64,000 bases of DNA from Amblyomma americanum (GCF_052857255.1 NC_135505.1:28395999-28459998); one strand, 5' to 3'. Positions 10,871 to 24,157 are shown, numbered from the stretch's first letter. The notes: generated by a model from the sequence alone, not told the origin. Numbers and translations are program-made.

Positions 10871-13800
10871 GTGCGTGACACTCGGCCCCTTGACTCACTC
10901 ATGTCTAGTAAGCGATCTCAGGTTCTATTACTTGGAGACTTCAATTCGCGCCATGTGACGTGGGGTTTTAAAACAGACAGCTTTGGTTCTAGACTATTTG
11001 TTTGGGCTTCTGACAACAACTTGATCTGCAACAATTCCGGATTGCCAACGTTTGTTCGGAATCAATGCCGGTATGCCTTGGATTTAGCTTTTTCCTCCCA
11101 AGGAGTCTCTGTTATGTCTAGGGCGCCTGTTGACTGTGCAACAAACAGTGATCACCTACCGATTAGTTTCAGGTTTGCGTGTAAATTTACTCTTCCTGAG
11201 CGACATCAGCGCACGTTAATAAATTACAGTTGCTTTAAACACACGCTAAAATCAGCCCTCCAAATCACTTCAGACCCCTGCGCTCAGACAAGTGCCGAAA
11301 GTAAGGCTGCACTTTTGGTTAAGGGCACCAAGGGTGCAATCGCGAACAATTGGTGGAATGCTGAGTGCACGCCTGCATATAGATGACGGAAAGCAGCTTG
11401 AAAGAAACTTCTCATCAATCAATGCCCAAAAAATTAGTTGGATTTAAGTATGTTGCAGCATCATTAAGCGCATCTGCTCTACCTTCTTCTGCTATATTCA
11501 CATGCACCTCAAGTGATTTCACTGAGGTCTCCATGCCTGAGCTGTCGCAAATCGTTCTGCGCTTATACCCAGCGGCTCCTGGCCTCTATAAGGTCACTTC
11601 ATCTATGATAAAAATTTTGTTCAATGAATGTCCTGCAGACCTGTTGGCTCTAGTTAATCTTTCTATTAAAGGTCCTTGGATACCTCATGAGTGGCGTCTT
11701 GCTGAAATAGTTCCATTGCTTAAAAAGCAAGGGGAGGGCTCAACTTTAGACAACATACGCCCTATTTCATTAACATCGAACCTAGTGAAATTGGTGGAAA
11801 GGGTCCTTCTTAGCCGCGTCATGTAATTCATTTCGAAAAATGCCCTCTTGAATCCATGTCAAATTGGTTCAGGCGGAGTTGTTCAATTTGGTGTGCTCAT
11901 ATTGACCTAGAGAGTCGTATTAAATTAGCTCGCAATAGAAAACAGTTTGCTGAGCTTTTCACCTTGGATGTCAGTAAAGCATACGACAGCGTTGAACACT
12001 CGAATTAAAGGAACTGAACTTCCCAAGCTATTTTGTAGCTTGGATTTCTTTTTTTGGAAAATAGAGAATTTTACTGCAGCCAAAATGGTGCTTCCTCAAG
12101 GAGATTTCCACAGTCAAGAGGTGTTCCGCAAGGATCAGTTCTCTCATCTGTTTTTTTTAACACTTTTCTAAGCTCAATTCCATGCATTCAGAATGTGAAA
12201 CCTTATGTGTACGCCGATGTTATTGCATTTTTTGCATCAGCAGGTGACATTGACACTCTTTATCGAACCCTGCAAAATTACCTAAATATTCTTGACAACT
12301 GGTCAGGAAGAATTCACCTGTCCCTCAATGTGAAGAAATGCGCATTGTTAGTATTTCCGGTTTCTGTTTCTGTAAATATCTGCCTGGTCTATAGAAATAA
12401 CATAATACCTCAAGTTCAGACGGTGAAGTATCTCGGAGTAATATACGGCTCTACTCTATCCTGGCGGCCACACATTGAGCAAGTTTCGGCGAAAGGAGTT
12501 CGAACCATTGGCATCCTACGCAGGCTTTGTAGTGCTAGGTCAGGCATGAGAAGGCATACACTTCTGATGATTTATAAAATGTACGTCCGCCCAATTTTGG
12601 AGTTCGGGCGTGTTTTATTCTCAGGAGCTCCTGCCTCTAAACTTCGCCCTCTTGTGCTGTTGGAGCGTAGGGCGTTGCGCCTTTGTCTGGGACTTCCAAA
12701 ATATGTCGCCAATGCTGTTCTGCACCTTGAGGCGCGAATGCCTTCGTTATCAGCTAGGTTTCGCCTTTTAACAGTTCAAACATTTTTAAAATTGTGCGAC
12801 TCAACTCTTCATGCTTCCTGCATAATACTTCTTAGTCAACCTTCCGCCTTTTTTAGTGCCGCCTGGTCTCGTTTTCATACTCCGCAGATATGTTACGTGC
12901 AGTCCCTCCTTGATCCTATAAATATTCATTTGACAGATGTCCGCCAAATGTATAACAACTCATCATCTGTCCAGATTGAATTCGATGACATTTTCCCATC
13001 GAATGCAAAGCTGCAGCCCTTCCCGCTTCTTCAGGGTCTGTTGCAAGACCACCTAAGGTCCTTTCCCTCTCATGTTCTTTTTGCTACTGATGCCTTGCAG
13101 GATCGCGAAAAGGCAGGCGTGTGATTTTTTCGAATTCACTGGATTGGTCTTTTTCTCTCCGTCTTCCTGACATCAGTCCAGTTTTTCTGTCTGAATTATT
13201 AGCAGCAATCTTAGCCTTACGAAAATTAGAAGCTACCGTTTCCCAGGTCCTGGTTATGACAGACTCTGTGCATTTGAAGGTTTGAAGGTTTGAAGGTTTA
13301 TTTCCGCAACTAGGTGTTGCGAGGACAGCCAGAAAAAAAGCTGTATAGACAGCTTGAAAGGTCCTGGCTTCCTCTTACAGTGCAGCATTGACGCAGCATT
13401 TGCTCTTCATTATCCTCACCCACTGAGTCTCGGGCGTTACGCCTCTTTAAGTTCCTGATTCCGCTCCATCTAAATTCGGTAAGGTTGCTTTGGGTACCAG
13501 GTCACATGGGCTTTCACTTAAATGAGGTTGCAGATTCCTTAGCAAGAGCCTCTCTCCGCGACCCAATTGTTGCTGTTCTGCCAACGTGTGCATATACACT
13601 GCGGTGAGGTTTCGCAGCTACACAATATTTCAGGAATTTGCTGCCTCGGCTCTCACATCATCTCCCGAATATCAGCATCTTCTGCATCCCTGGAGTAGCA
13701 AAGACTGGCGCTCGCGCAGACTAGATGTCTCTTTCACGCGTTTGCGTTGCCGGGTTCCTCTTCTAAATTTCTACCTTCACAGATCTGGCCTGGCGGCTTC

Positions 13801-13918
13801 TCTATTGTGCCCTTTTTGGGCCGAACCTGAGACAATAGATCACTTCCTGCTGTTCTGCTGCCGCTTCTCTCATTTGAGGAAGCGTCTTTTGCAAATTGCA
13901 TTTCATCAACTGGGCTAG
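10871..13918 (+). pseudogene. ORF2 remains: endonuclease, RT, RNase H, C-terminal Cys/His motif
   Basis: The endonuclease is recognisable at 10900-11180 (LLLGDFNSRHVTWGF, then TNSDHLPISF). RT segments follow in several frames: PLLKKQGEGSTLDNIRPIS near 11740, then GVPQGSVLSSVFFNTF near 12130. The catalytic box reads YADVIAFF, with the second Asp changed to Val, so the enzyme could not work even if the frames were joined. RNase H remnants flank the 13277-13395 insertion (VLVMTDSV before it, WVPGHMGFHLNEVADSLA after it). A terminal Cys/His-rich stretch (CPFWAEPETIDHFLLFCC) ends near 13870. At least three frame changes and an internal deletion between about 11330 and 11400 are apparent. Confidence 0.8.
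13277..13395 (-). mobile_element. 119-bp 3' end fragment of a non-LTR element nested inside RNase H
   Basis: It is flanked by GCATTTG at 13270-13276 and 13396-13402. Read on the minus strand it ends GCGGAAATAAACC followed by repeats of ACCTTCAA, a polyadenylation signal plus octanucleotide tail typical of a LINE 3' end. Removing it rejoins the RNase H sequence across the duplication. Confidence 0.72.
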
Positions 13919-14293
13919 CCGGTGTCCTCCGCGGTTGTTCTTTCCATTGGCGCTTGTTTCCTTGGACGAAGCGAAAGGAGTGTGCGCTCTGCTGTGCAAA
14001 ATTTTCTTCAAGAAACGCAGCGACTCCCATTCTAATTTTATTCCTGCTCTCAGTCAGTACGACATTGAAACATTACAGGCATTGTACACTATTATGCACA
14101 TTAAGCAATTGTCCCGTCCTCAATGTCCAAGTTAACAGGACCCTCTCCTTCCATCTTCCCATCTATCAGACTACATACTATTACCACTCCTTTTCCTATC
14201 AAAACTTTTCTGTATCCAGCAATTAGCCGCCTTTGTCTTGGCCACTGCCCGTAGTGGGTATATGCCAGCAATGTCTGAGGCCTTCCTTCCTTC

Positions 14294-14402
14294 CGCTCGG
14301 TCCCTCGTGCGTGCTGTGGACGGAACGCTGCCTCTGGTCTGTGCCTGCACTGTACCGCTTGTTTTTCGCGATGCTGTGCTTTGCAAGACATTACTTATTA
14401 CA
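14294..14402 (+). repeat. 5' LTR of Gypsy-1, second part
   Basis: It matches the second half of the 3' LTR (CGGTCCCTCGTG, then TGTACCGCTTGTT, then TGTGCTTTGCAAGAC) and ends TTATTACA. The likely primer-binding site begins at TGGTGGAGGTGCC two bases later. Confidence 0.88.
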
Positions 14403-14471
14403 AGTGGTGGAGGTGCCAACGATCCCCTCGCCCTGGAGCTTCGCACCCGCGCATTGCCTACCGCCTCTACA

Positions 14472-15780
14472 ATGCCTGAGACCGTCAGCCAAACCGCTTC
14501 ACCGCTTACGTCGGCTGTCTTCTGTTCCGGCGCCGCCCGCCAACGTGACCCGGCTATCTTCAGCGGCACAGATGACACTGATGTGGTGGATTGGTTGGCC
14601 TCGTATGAACGCGTAAGCGCATAAAATAAGTGGGACGATACCGTCAAGCTCACCGCGTTATCTTTTATTTGAGCGACGTAGCCAATCCCTGGTCTCGAAG
14701 CCACGAGGTTGAGATCTCAAGCTGGGCAGCTCTAAAAACCAGCCTGACAGAAGTCTTTGGCCGTCCCGCAGTGCGTAAGCTTCGCGCGGAGCAACGCCTG
14801 TCCTGTCTTGAGTGTGCTTGTCTTCGTCTTTTAGCGCCTGTACGCTTTTTGCGCAAACCATGTCAACGCTTGCGAAGTCGGGCCTAGAAAACCTGTGAAA
14901 ACTTCACTAGTTTTATAGAAGATGTCGTCGACCTCTGCAAGCGTGTCAACCCTTCCATGAGCGATGCCGACAAGTTCAGGCATATTATGAAAGGCATTGA
15001 GGATGATGCCTTCCAGATGCTCGTCGCCAAAGATCCCCAGGCTGTCTCCGATGTCGTCGGCTACTGCTAAAGCTTCGATGAGCTGCGCAAACAGTGCCTT
15101 TTTACACGGTGTGCAGGCTTTCAGGAGGCCACACTTTCCAGCTTGGCTCTCCCAAGGGACGGTACTCAGAAACAACCACCGCTCCACCAGCGCATCCAGC
15201 AGTTTGTACGTGAGGAAGTCGCACGCCAGCTATCTTTGTCTACCTGTCCGCCTACGCCTGCGCCATCGCTCACTCCCAACCTACCGCGTGTTATCGAGGA
15301 GCAGGTCGCTGAAGTCCTGCCACCCTCTCCTCAGCCACCTCTGATCGCGGCTCCTCTGACGTATGCTGATGCCGTGGTGCGGTCGCGGCCCTCACCTGCT
15401 GCCCGTGTCTACAGGCCACCTACCCGGCAGTTAGTACCCCAGCGACCTGCAACCCCACCTTACCGTCCGGTTGCCCGCCCCCGATCACAGCCGCAGCCAT
15501 TCAACCCCTGGCGAATACAAGACAACCGTTCTATTTGCTACGCCGGTGGTGTTGCTGGCCACGTGGCTCATTTTTGTCGCAGTCGTGACCACCGTCCCTA
15601 CGATTATAGGTGTGAGCCGACGTACGACCTTCCGCAGTCGCCCTCGCCTGCATCACACGAGCCACCTCCGGATTCTTCTCCTAGTTATCATCCCCGCTCC
15701 CAGCGCTCGCCAACTCCTGCCCGCCGTTCCCATTCTCCGATTCTCCGCCGCCAACCCGCGGTCCACGCGGAAAACTAACG
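14472..15780 (+). pseudogene. Gypsy-1 gag
   Basis: Gag coding starts near MPETVSQTASP (14472). The capsid-like part begins with FSGTDDTDVVDWLASYERV, and an in-frame stop follows at about 14622. Later segments in shifted frames include SWAALKTSLTEVFGRP. A proline-rich region precedes a zinc-knuckle relic at about 15535-15580: CYAGGVAGHVAHFC keeps the first Cys, the His and the last Cys but has Gly where the second Cys should be. The product would have packaged element RNA into cytoplasmic particles. Several stops and frameshifts make it non-functional. Confidence 0.75.
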
Positions 15781-15829
15781 GCCGCAGTACGGAAGCAAGA
15801 ACTGTGCCGCCTGCTACTCACTCAAGACC

Positions 15830-16430
15830 TGTTTCTGTGCCTGGCAATATTATTACCGTGTTCCTTGAGGGAGTCGCCGTCGAAGCACTTGTTGACACTG
15901 GCGAAGCCGTTTCCGTTCTCAGTCACACCCTCTGTCGCAGACTCAAAAAACTGACGACGCCCCTTCCTCCCGTTTCTCTCCACACCGCCAGCGCTCAGGA
16001 CATTCCACCGTTAGCCGCCTGCACCGCCCGCCTGCTCATCGAGGACGTTCCCTACACAATCGAGTCAATCGTCCTCACCCGCTCCTCTTACGACGTTATC
16101 CATGGTTGGGACTTCCTCTCCTCACATCACGCCGTTATTGACTGCGCCCGTGCTCAGCTTGACTTGTCGCCCTACAGTAACGCTTGCTTGGACGTACCCG
16201 GTGCTGCTGCCGCTACTGTGGTCGTCTCAGAGGACACAGACGTTCTGCCTTTCTCTTCAGTGCTGGTGCCTCGTTCTTGTGCTGCTGTCTCAGATGCAAC
16301 TGTCAACTATAACCCATCTTCACGATGCGCTGACCAGAAGTCTGTTTTGCTGCCTCATGCCGTGCTGACAATTGTTCGTGGCTCCAGCGCTATTTATGTG
16401 GCCAACCCGTTCTCCTGCCCTACCACTTAA
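15830..16430 (+). pseudogene. Gypsy-1 retroviral-type aspartic protease
   Basis: The frame 15471-16430 includes VEALVDTGEAVSVLSHTL, the aspartic-protease active-site loop with DTGE in place of the usual DTGA or DSGA. A hydrophobic flap region and YDVIHGWDFLSSHHAVIDC follow, the last being a conserved C-terminal protease motif (I-hG-DFL). The frame opens in the gag region, so the N-terminal half is out-of-frame gag sequence. RT begins after a further frame change. Confidence 0.72.
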
Positions 16431-16439
16431 TTCCGTGGC

Positions 16440-18064
16440 CAATCGCTTGGTAGTGTTGCCTTCCTCGATCCCGCCTCAGCATACACCCTAGTCGTTAGCA
16501 CGGCCGACCTTAACGTCAGCGCCATTACGCCTGTTCCCATCACCAATCAGTCTTCTGTCGATATCTTTCACCGTTCCGTCGACGCCGCCCCAACGGCTAC
16601 CCAACGAGACCGGCTTGTCGCCGTTCTGCAGCGTTTTCAAGCTTTGTTTGACTACCAGCCAACTTCATTGGGCCGCACCACCACCGTTACCCACAGTATT
16701 GACACTGGAACCCATGCCCCTTTACGCCAACGTCCGTACCGCGTGTCAGCCGCTGAGCGCCGCATCATTGACGAGCAGGTGACCGACATGCTGAAGCGCC
16801 ACGTCATACAGCCGTCGCACAGCCTGTGGGCATCGCCAGTGGTCCTGGTCAAGAAAAAAGACGTTTGCAACCGGTTCTGTGTGGACTACTGTCGTCTGAA
16901 CAAGATTACACGCAATGACGTTTACCCTCTCCCCCGTGTCGACGATGCCCTTGACTGCCTGCAGGGCTCTGAGTTCTTTTCTTCATTGGACTTGCGCACC
17001 GGTTACTGGCAGGTGCTGATGGCGGAGGCCGATCGCCCAAAAACTGTTTTCGTCACACCCGACGGGCTCTATGAATTTAATGTCATACCCTTCGGCCTCT
17101 GCAATGCACCCGCCACATTCGAGGGCATGATGGACCACATACTCCGAGGGCTCAAATCACACACATGTCTTTGTTATCTAGACGACGTTGTGATCTTTTC
17201 CCCGAACTTTTCGTCTCACCTTCAGCGCCTTGAGACTGTTCTTCGCTGCCGGGCCGGCGCTGGCCTCAAACTCAATTTGAAAAAGTGCCGCTTCGGAGCT
17301 CGACAGCTCACTATTCTCGTACATGTCGTGCCGAAGGATGGCGTTCTCCCGGACCCGGCCTAGTTGCGAGCTGTTGCCGAATTTCCGAAGCCCACTTTTG
17401 TAAAGAACTCCGCAGCTTCGCCGGCCTTTGCTCCTACTTCCGCCGCTTTGTCCGGAATTTCGCCCCTATCATCGACCTCCTTACCAAGTTCCTTTCCAGC
17501 CACGACCTTTCGGCCTGGTCGCCAGCCTGTGATGAAGCGTTTACAACACTCCGTCGCCTCCTGACCACTCCACCAATTCTGCGTCACTTTGACCCTGGTT
17601 CTCCGACGGAACTCCACACCGACGCCAGCGGCGTCGGCCTCGGTGCAGTACTCGCTCAACGCAAGCAAGGCTTTGAGGAATACGTTGTCGCTTGCGCTAG
17701 CCGGACACCCATAAAAGCTGAAGCCAACTATTCTGTCACCGAGAGGGAGTGTTTAGCGATCCTTTGGGCAATCGTTTAATTTCGCCCCTACCTGTATGGG
17801 TGCCCTATTGACGTTGTCACCGATCACCATGTCCTCTGCTGGTTGTCCTCTTTGAAAGATCCATCTGGTCGACTGTCGCGCTGGGCTCTGCGACTGCAAG
17901 AGTACGACATTCGCGTTATCTATCGTTCCGGCCGCAAACATGCCGATGCTGATGCCCTCTCACGTTCCCCTGTACCATCTGAGGCAGTGCCTTGTATATC
18001 CGCCCTACCTTCTTTGACGTTTGAGTCCGCTGATGTGGCTTCCGAGCAGCGCAAAGACACGTAG
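16440..18064 (+). pseudogene. Gypsy-1 reverse transcriptase and RNase H
   Basis: The best RT segment (16644-17363) contains RVSAAERRIIDEQVTDML, VVLVKKKDVCNRFCVDY, DLRTGYWQVLM, FNVIPFGLCNAPATFEGMM and the catalytic box YLDDVVIF. A stop at about 17361 separates it from the connection region. RNase H follows: [16 protein letters not shown], then [15 protein letters not shown] with a stop at 17777, then [24 protein letters not shown]. These are standard Ty3/Gypsy signatures and the catalytic residues are preserved. The enzyme would have copied element RNA inside particles. Confidence 0.85.
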
Positions 18065-18079
18065 ATCACTTGCCTCTTA

Positions 18080-19226
18080 GATATTTTATCTGGCCAGTCG
18101 CCTGGACCTCTTTCCCGTACTCTCCGTCGTCAGTCCCACCATTTCGCCATCCGAGACGAGCTTCATTACCGCCGCAACTTTCTACCGGATGGTCGCAAGT
18201 GGCTTCTCGTCATTCCGACACATCTGCGCTCCTTCATTTGTTCTTCGTACCACGATGATCCCCAGTGTGCCCATGCCGGATTCTTTTAAGACCTTCACCC
18301 GTCTACGACAGTGTTACTACTGGCGTGGGATGGCCGGTATGTCCGCCAATTCGTTCAGTCCTACACCGCTTGGCAGCGACGCAAACATACAAATCGCCGA
18401 CCCGCCGCTCCTATGCCCAGCGCAGCCCTTCGAGCGTGTAGGCATCGACCTCTACAGCCCTCTTCCGAGCACATCAACCGGGAACCGCTGGATCATCGTT
18501 GCCATCGACCACCTTACACGCTACACTGAAACGTCTCCTTTACCATCCGCTACAGCCCACGACATTGCATCCTTCATTCTCTATCGCAGCATTCTTCGCC
18601 ACGGTGTGCCCAAAGAGCTGCTCAGTGATAGAGGTCCGGCCTTCCTATCTGAAGCTGTAGAAGCGCTCCTTTAGGAATGCAACGTCGTTCACCACACCAG
18701 CTCTGCCTGCCATCCCCAGACAAATGACATGGTTCAGCGTTTTAACCGCACCCTCTGCGACATGCTGGCCATGTATGTTGCTTCCGATTATTGTAACTGG
18801 GACCGCGTTCTCCCTTTTGTCACATACGCTTATAACTCCGCTGCTCAAGCCACCAGCGGATTCTCTCCGTACTTTCTCCTGTACGGCCGTGTGCCTTCTT
18901 GCACAATGGACACTATTCTACTTAACCGCCCTGATGCTTCCGAATTTAAAACTCTTTCTCAAGCTGCAACTTATGCCGACAGCTTGCCCGGTCCTTCACT
19001 TCTCACGCCCAGCAGCAGCAGAAGAGCACCCGTGATCCTCCTGCACTTCCTCCCGCTTACCTTCCTGACTCTTTGGTCTGGCTATGGGTACGCTGCTCAG
19101 GTCCCGGCCTTTCCTCCAAAATTGTTAGCAAGTACCAGAGACCAAACCGTATTCTTCAGTAGTCTTCCACGCCATCCCCTGATCATCGTCGCCGAAGTCG
19201 CGCCATTGTCCACACGACCCGCCTGA
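18080..19226 (+). pseudogene. Gypsy-1 integrase
   Basis: After a frame-broken zinc-binding region (about 18140-18410), the core shows ERVGIDLYSPLP (first Asp) and LLSDRGPAFLSEAVEALL (second Asp). After a stop at about 18672 comes DMVQRFNRTLCDML. The last is the position of the catalytic Glu (normally VER), here Gln. YAYNSAAQATSGFSPYFLLYG marks the end of the core. A C-terminal basic stretch runs to about 19226. The order RT-RH-INT is the common Ty3/Gypsy arrangement. Confidence 0.83.
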
Positions 19227-19297
19227 AACCATACATGACCCCGCCGTCGTCACATCGCCCTAGGCCGCCAAGATGGCGCCCTTTAGCCCGGGGGAAT

Positions 19298-20099
<802 letters not shown>

Positions 20100-20149
20100 C
20101 GAGTGGAGCGGTCCTTAAAGGGCCGTTCTTTACAAACGCTAGGGGGACT

Positions 20150-23100
20150 GCTCAATACTGCAGCCCATTGGCTGCACCTCGGGCTCGGGCGCGCCCGACC
20201 AGGGCCTTTTGGCTCGCCAGGTCAGAGCAACCGAGCAGCGCCGCCTCCCAGTCCTCCCGAGTGGGGTTGGGGATAGGGGGAAGTTGTGGGTTAGATTGGC
20301 ATGCCCACACCATGTAGAAAATGTCCGAAAGACTTTTCCCTACTGTGGTGATACTCCTCTGTGCACGCAGGGTCGAAATGTTTGATGACTGCCGGGCACA
20401 GCAGCGTTTTAGTATAAAGGCGAAGGAGTAAGTGTTCCTTCCCCTTCGTGCGGCCCATGCAGGACATAGGAAAGATTGCATGACCGAATTGGTAATACTG
20501 GAAGTTTTGGGTTCGATTGGCATGGCCACACCATGTAGAAAATGTCCGAAGACTTTTCCCTACTGTGTGGATACTCCTCTGTGCACGCCGGGTCGAAATG
20601 TTTGATGACTGCCGGGCACAGCAGTGTTTTAGTATAAAGGCGAAGGAGTAAGTGTTCCTTCCCCTTCGTGCGGCCCATGCAGGACATAGGAAAGATTGCA
20701 TGATCGAATTGGTAATACTGGAAGTTTTGGGTTCGATTGGCATGGCCACACCATGTAGAAAATGTCCGAAGACTTTTCCCTACTGTGTGGATACTCCTCT
20801 GTGCACGCCGGGTCGAAATGTTTGATGACTGCCGGGCACAGCAGTGTTTTAGTATAAAGGCGAAGGAGTAAGTGTTCCTTCCCCTTCGTGCGGCCCATGC
20901 AGGACATAGGAAAGATTGCATGATCGAATTGGTAATACTGAATGATTTCCTTGAAGGCAAAAGCGGAATTAGGGTCGGAGTCCGCAGCCGGGGGAGGCGA
21001 GGGTGATGCTCGGAGTCTTACCGCGCGGGCAGCGGCGTCGGTCTCTTCGCTGCCCTCGAGACCCGTGTACGCGGGAGTCCATAGTATTGTGCGGGACGCT
21101 GGAACCCCGAGATAATTACTATTTTGAAGTATTCGGTATGTAAAGTAGGAAATAAAGTCCCTTTAGATGTTCCTGCAGGCGCCTCGCGAGTCGGTAATGA
21201 TGACCAGCGTGTCCTGATCGGCGGCGGCGAGCGCGATTGCCACCTTTTCCGCATGAGTAATGTCTTGTGCTATGAGGTAAGGCTGTTCACTGCGGTGTTC
21301 TGGTGGACGACTGCGGCTATGTACCAACAACCATGGTGTGGGCCTGTGGCGTCAGCGTAAAATACTCTCTGTTTGTTTCCACAGTAGCGTGCCAAGGCTA
21401 CCGCCCGCGCGAGGCGCCGACCACTATGGTCATCTCGTGTCATGTTGGCCGGAAGAGGGCGTACGTGCAGGGCGTATGTCCAGATTTCGGGGATGTGGAC
21501 GCGCTCTTCCGTCAGTGTTGGTTGGTGGGTGTGAAGTCAGGCAAGCAGGCGGCGACCCGACGGCGTCTTTGAGAGTCTTGTGTAGTAGTTTGTCAAGTGT
21601 GCTTCTCGGAGCTCCACGAAGTTATTTGGCCATCCCCAGGTCCAGGAGGCGCGGTGACTGGGAGGTCGAGAGCACGCTTGTAAATCTTACGGAGAACCAC
21701 CTCCAATGGCTTTCTCGTCTCATTTACGAAGGTGAAAGTAAACAGTCGAGTACAAGACTCAAATGGTTACGAATGCGTGAACCAGCCGCAAGGCATCCTA
21801 CCCATTGCACCATAAACCTCCGCGGTTATTGGAAACCCGGCGGATCATGCGGCCCACCTGGTCTTCCAACTTGCGCAATTTGGCCAGTGCTGTGTCGACA
21901 CGGCAGTGTTTATTGATAGAGACCCAGTACTCTGATCTCAGCGTGTTCTGGGATTGGTCAGCTCGCTAGGGACAGTTCGATTTTGGTAGTGCACTTCGGC
22001 GACGGTCGGATGTGCACAAATTCTGATTTGGCCGGGGATCATTGAAGGCCGGAGCGGTGGGCGTAAGCGTCCCAATCTCCGCCGCTTGCTGCAGGTTGGC
22101 TCCAATGTCTCCTACCGATCAGTGCTTAACACAGATGGTGATGTCGTCGGCATAGAGCGCGTGTTGTATGCCCTCGACACTTTCTAACTGAGACGGAAGT
22201 TTCATCATTGCCAGATTGAATAGTAGAGGTGAGTGGACCACGCCCTGCGGGGTACCTCTCGTACCTAATTTGTAGGGGCCGTGTTCTTCATCTTTTATCG
22301 TGATATACGATTGCCGGGGAAGAGAAATTGTCCAGTCTACTGAAACGTGTTGTGTCCACAGTTGGTTTGGGAGAGGTGGGTCAGAAGTATGTCATGTGCT
22401 GCATTGTCTTATGCCCTATTCAAATCGAGGGCGAGTAATACCTTCTCATTAAGGGGGTATTCGACGGGATTCAAAATTTCGCAGTCTAGTTGAAGCAGTA
22501 CATCTGCGCGGACCGGTGCGGGCTGAACCCGAACATGGTGTCTGCGAATACATTTTGGTTTTCCATAAACTTGGGCAGCCTGTCTCGCACCATAGTCTCC
22601 ATCAGCTTTCCTGCACAAGACGTGAGGAAGATGGGGCGGAGGTTGTCCATGTTTATGGTTTTGCCGGCTTTAGAATGAAGGTGACAAGAGCGGTCTTCCA
22701 TTAGATTGGGAGGGGTGCCTCACCTAGCCATTTTGAGTTTATGTAGGAGAAGAGCGCCTCGTAGGCCGGGTTGGGTAAGTTGGCAAGTAATTTCACAAAT
22801 ATTTTGTCTCTTGAAGGCGCCGTTCTTCGTTTCATTTTACTTAAGGCCGCCTTCAGATCCTGGAGCCCGAACGCTTGATCCAGTTCCGCGTTCTCGCAAC
22901 CTACACAGGAGGATGCTGGCCCTCGGGAGTCCTGTTGGATGTAAAGGTATTGATCGCGTAGTTTGCACGCTAATTTTGAGGTATCTCCATCGAAACTATG
23001 GATAGCCTGTTGGAGACGTTTTTTTGGCTCGGCTCTGGTTTTAGTCGGATCGATCAAGGCACAAAAGAGATGCCAAGTGCTCCGGCTACAAATATGTGTA

Positions 23101-24157
23101 GCGGCCGTGTTGCACCGGTCCACCCAATTCGTGTCGGTAAGCAGGGCCGCGTACTCAGCCGCTCGCTGGATGAGCTCGGCCATGCGAATTTTGAGCTTCT
23201 CATTATGTTTTTGGCGGTTCCATATGCGGACGAGGCTATGCCGCTCCTCCCAAAGGAGCAGAAGGGGGTTGTCTACCTCCGGCGTGGCCTCCGATAGTTG
23301 AACTTGAGTTTCTACCGAACGAAGGCGTGTAACCAATTGTTGTGACCACGCGTGGTAGCCTTGTCCGTGAATAGGGGCCGAATTAGTGTAGGTTTGCCGG
23401 AACTTTGTCCTGTCGGGTAGATGGGCTTGGGCGCGGAGTCATGCCAGCGGTTTGGCTCTGACGCTGGTGTTGAGTATACAGTGGTCACTGCCGAGGGTTT
23501 TCTCGGTGTTGGCCCATTCTGCGTGTCATGTTTTTGGTGAAGGTAAGGTCTGGACACGTGTCCCGAGTCACGGAGTTACTCACCCACGTTGGATGTGCAG
23601 GGTCGGTGTAAAGGGTCAGGCCCAGCGTGGACGCAAGTTGCGCTAGCTTGCGGCTGCGCTTCTCTTCACGCACGTACCCCCAGAGTGTGCTATGAGCGTG
23701 GAAGTCACCCAGGATCACCAGGGGGTCCCTGCCTGCAGCGCTTAGGGTGCTACGGAAGAGGTATACTGCGAAAGTTACATTTTTTATCTTGTGAGAACAA
23801 TAGGTGTTTAGTATATGTAAGGGTGCGTTTTTTTTTCTTAAGCGGAAGAAGAGTGACCATCACATAAGAATATGCAGTGTTGAGGTCCAAATCAACCAAG
23901 TTGGCTGTAAAATATTTGTGCATGCAGATACACGAAGAGGGGCCCTGCTGGAATGTAACATAATTTCTAAGGGTTGCGCCGCTCCCTGGCTCCTGGAGGG
24001 CAACCACCGCAAGAAGTGAATTGAATGTTGACAGGAAAAGCCGGAGGTTCGCCCGCTTGGCACAGGAACAGAATCCGCGGCAGTTCCATTGGGTAATTTG
24101 GATGGGGGTGGCCGAATTGGTATAAGGAGAGCGCCTAACTTGAGGCCTGTCCGCCAT
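20150..24157 (-). pseudogene. ORF2 of the second I-like element
   Basis: On the minus strand the endonuclease starts at ITQWNCRGFC (about 24100) and continues at MILGDFHAHSTLWGY (23718). The RT region shows DLKAALSKMKRRTAPSRDKI (22830), NLRPIFLTSCAGKLMETMV (22640), GTPQGVVHSPLLFNLAMM (about 22250) and the catalytic box YADDITI (about 22150). RNase H remains near 21200-21050 as ITDSRGACRN and TPAYTGLEGSEETDAAARA. The C-terminal zinc region is repeated three times between 20945 and 20290. Frameshifts and stops are frequent. The product would have made the nick and primed reverse transcription at the target site. Confidence 0.8.
20290..20945 (-). repeat. Three tandem copies of a 220-bp segment within ORF2
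   Basis: Landmarks such as CACACCATGTAGAAAATGTC recur at about 20305, 20525 and 20745, giving a period of 220 bases. Copies two and three (from the left) are almost identical, and the leftmost differs at several positions. The unit encodes the Cys/His end of ORF2 (segments such as LLRLYTKTLLCPAVIKHFDP). Because 220 is not a multiple of three, each copy shifts the reading frame. Confidence 0.92.

Larger units (their letters stand above)
10736..14293 (+). mobile_element. I-like non-LTR retrotransposon inserted in the Gypsy-1 5' LTR
   Basis: The insertion is bounded by the 5-bp duplication CGCTC. It starts within or just before the endonuclease domain, so it lacks ORF1 and is 5'-truncated. It ends in a CCTTC-type tail (about 14279-14293). 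Orientation is the same as the host Gypsy. Its RNase H region is interrupted by a further small insertion at 13277-13395. Confidence 0.82.

Noticed and set aside
20285..20945. CRISPR-like array
   Set aside because: Three 220-bp direct repeats without distinct spacers, inside a LINE coding region in a eukaryotic genome; this is a simple tandem triplication.
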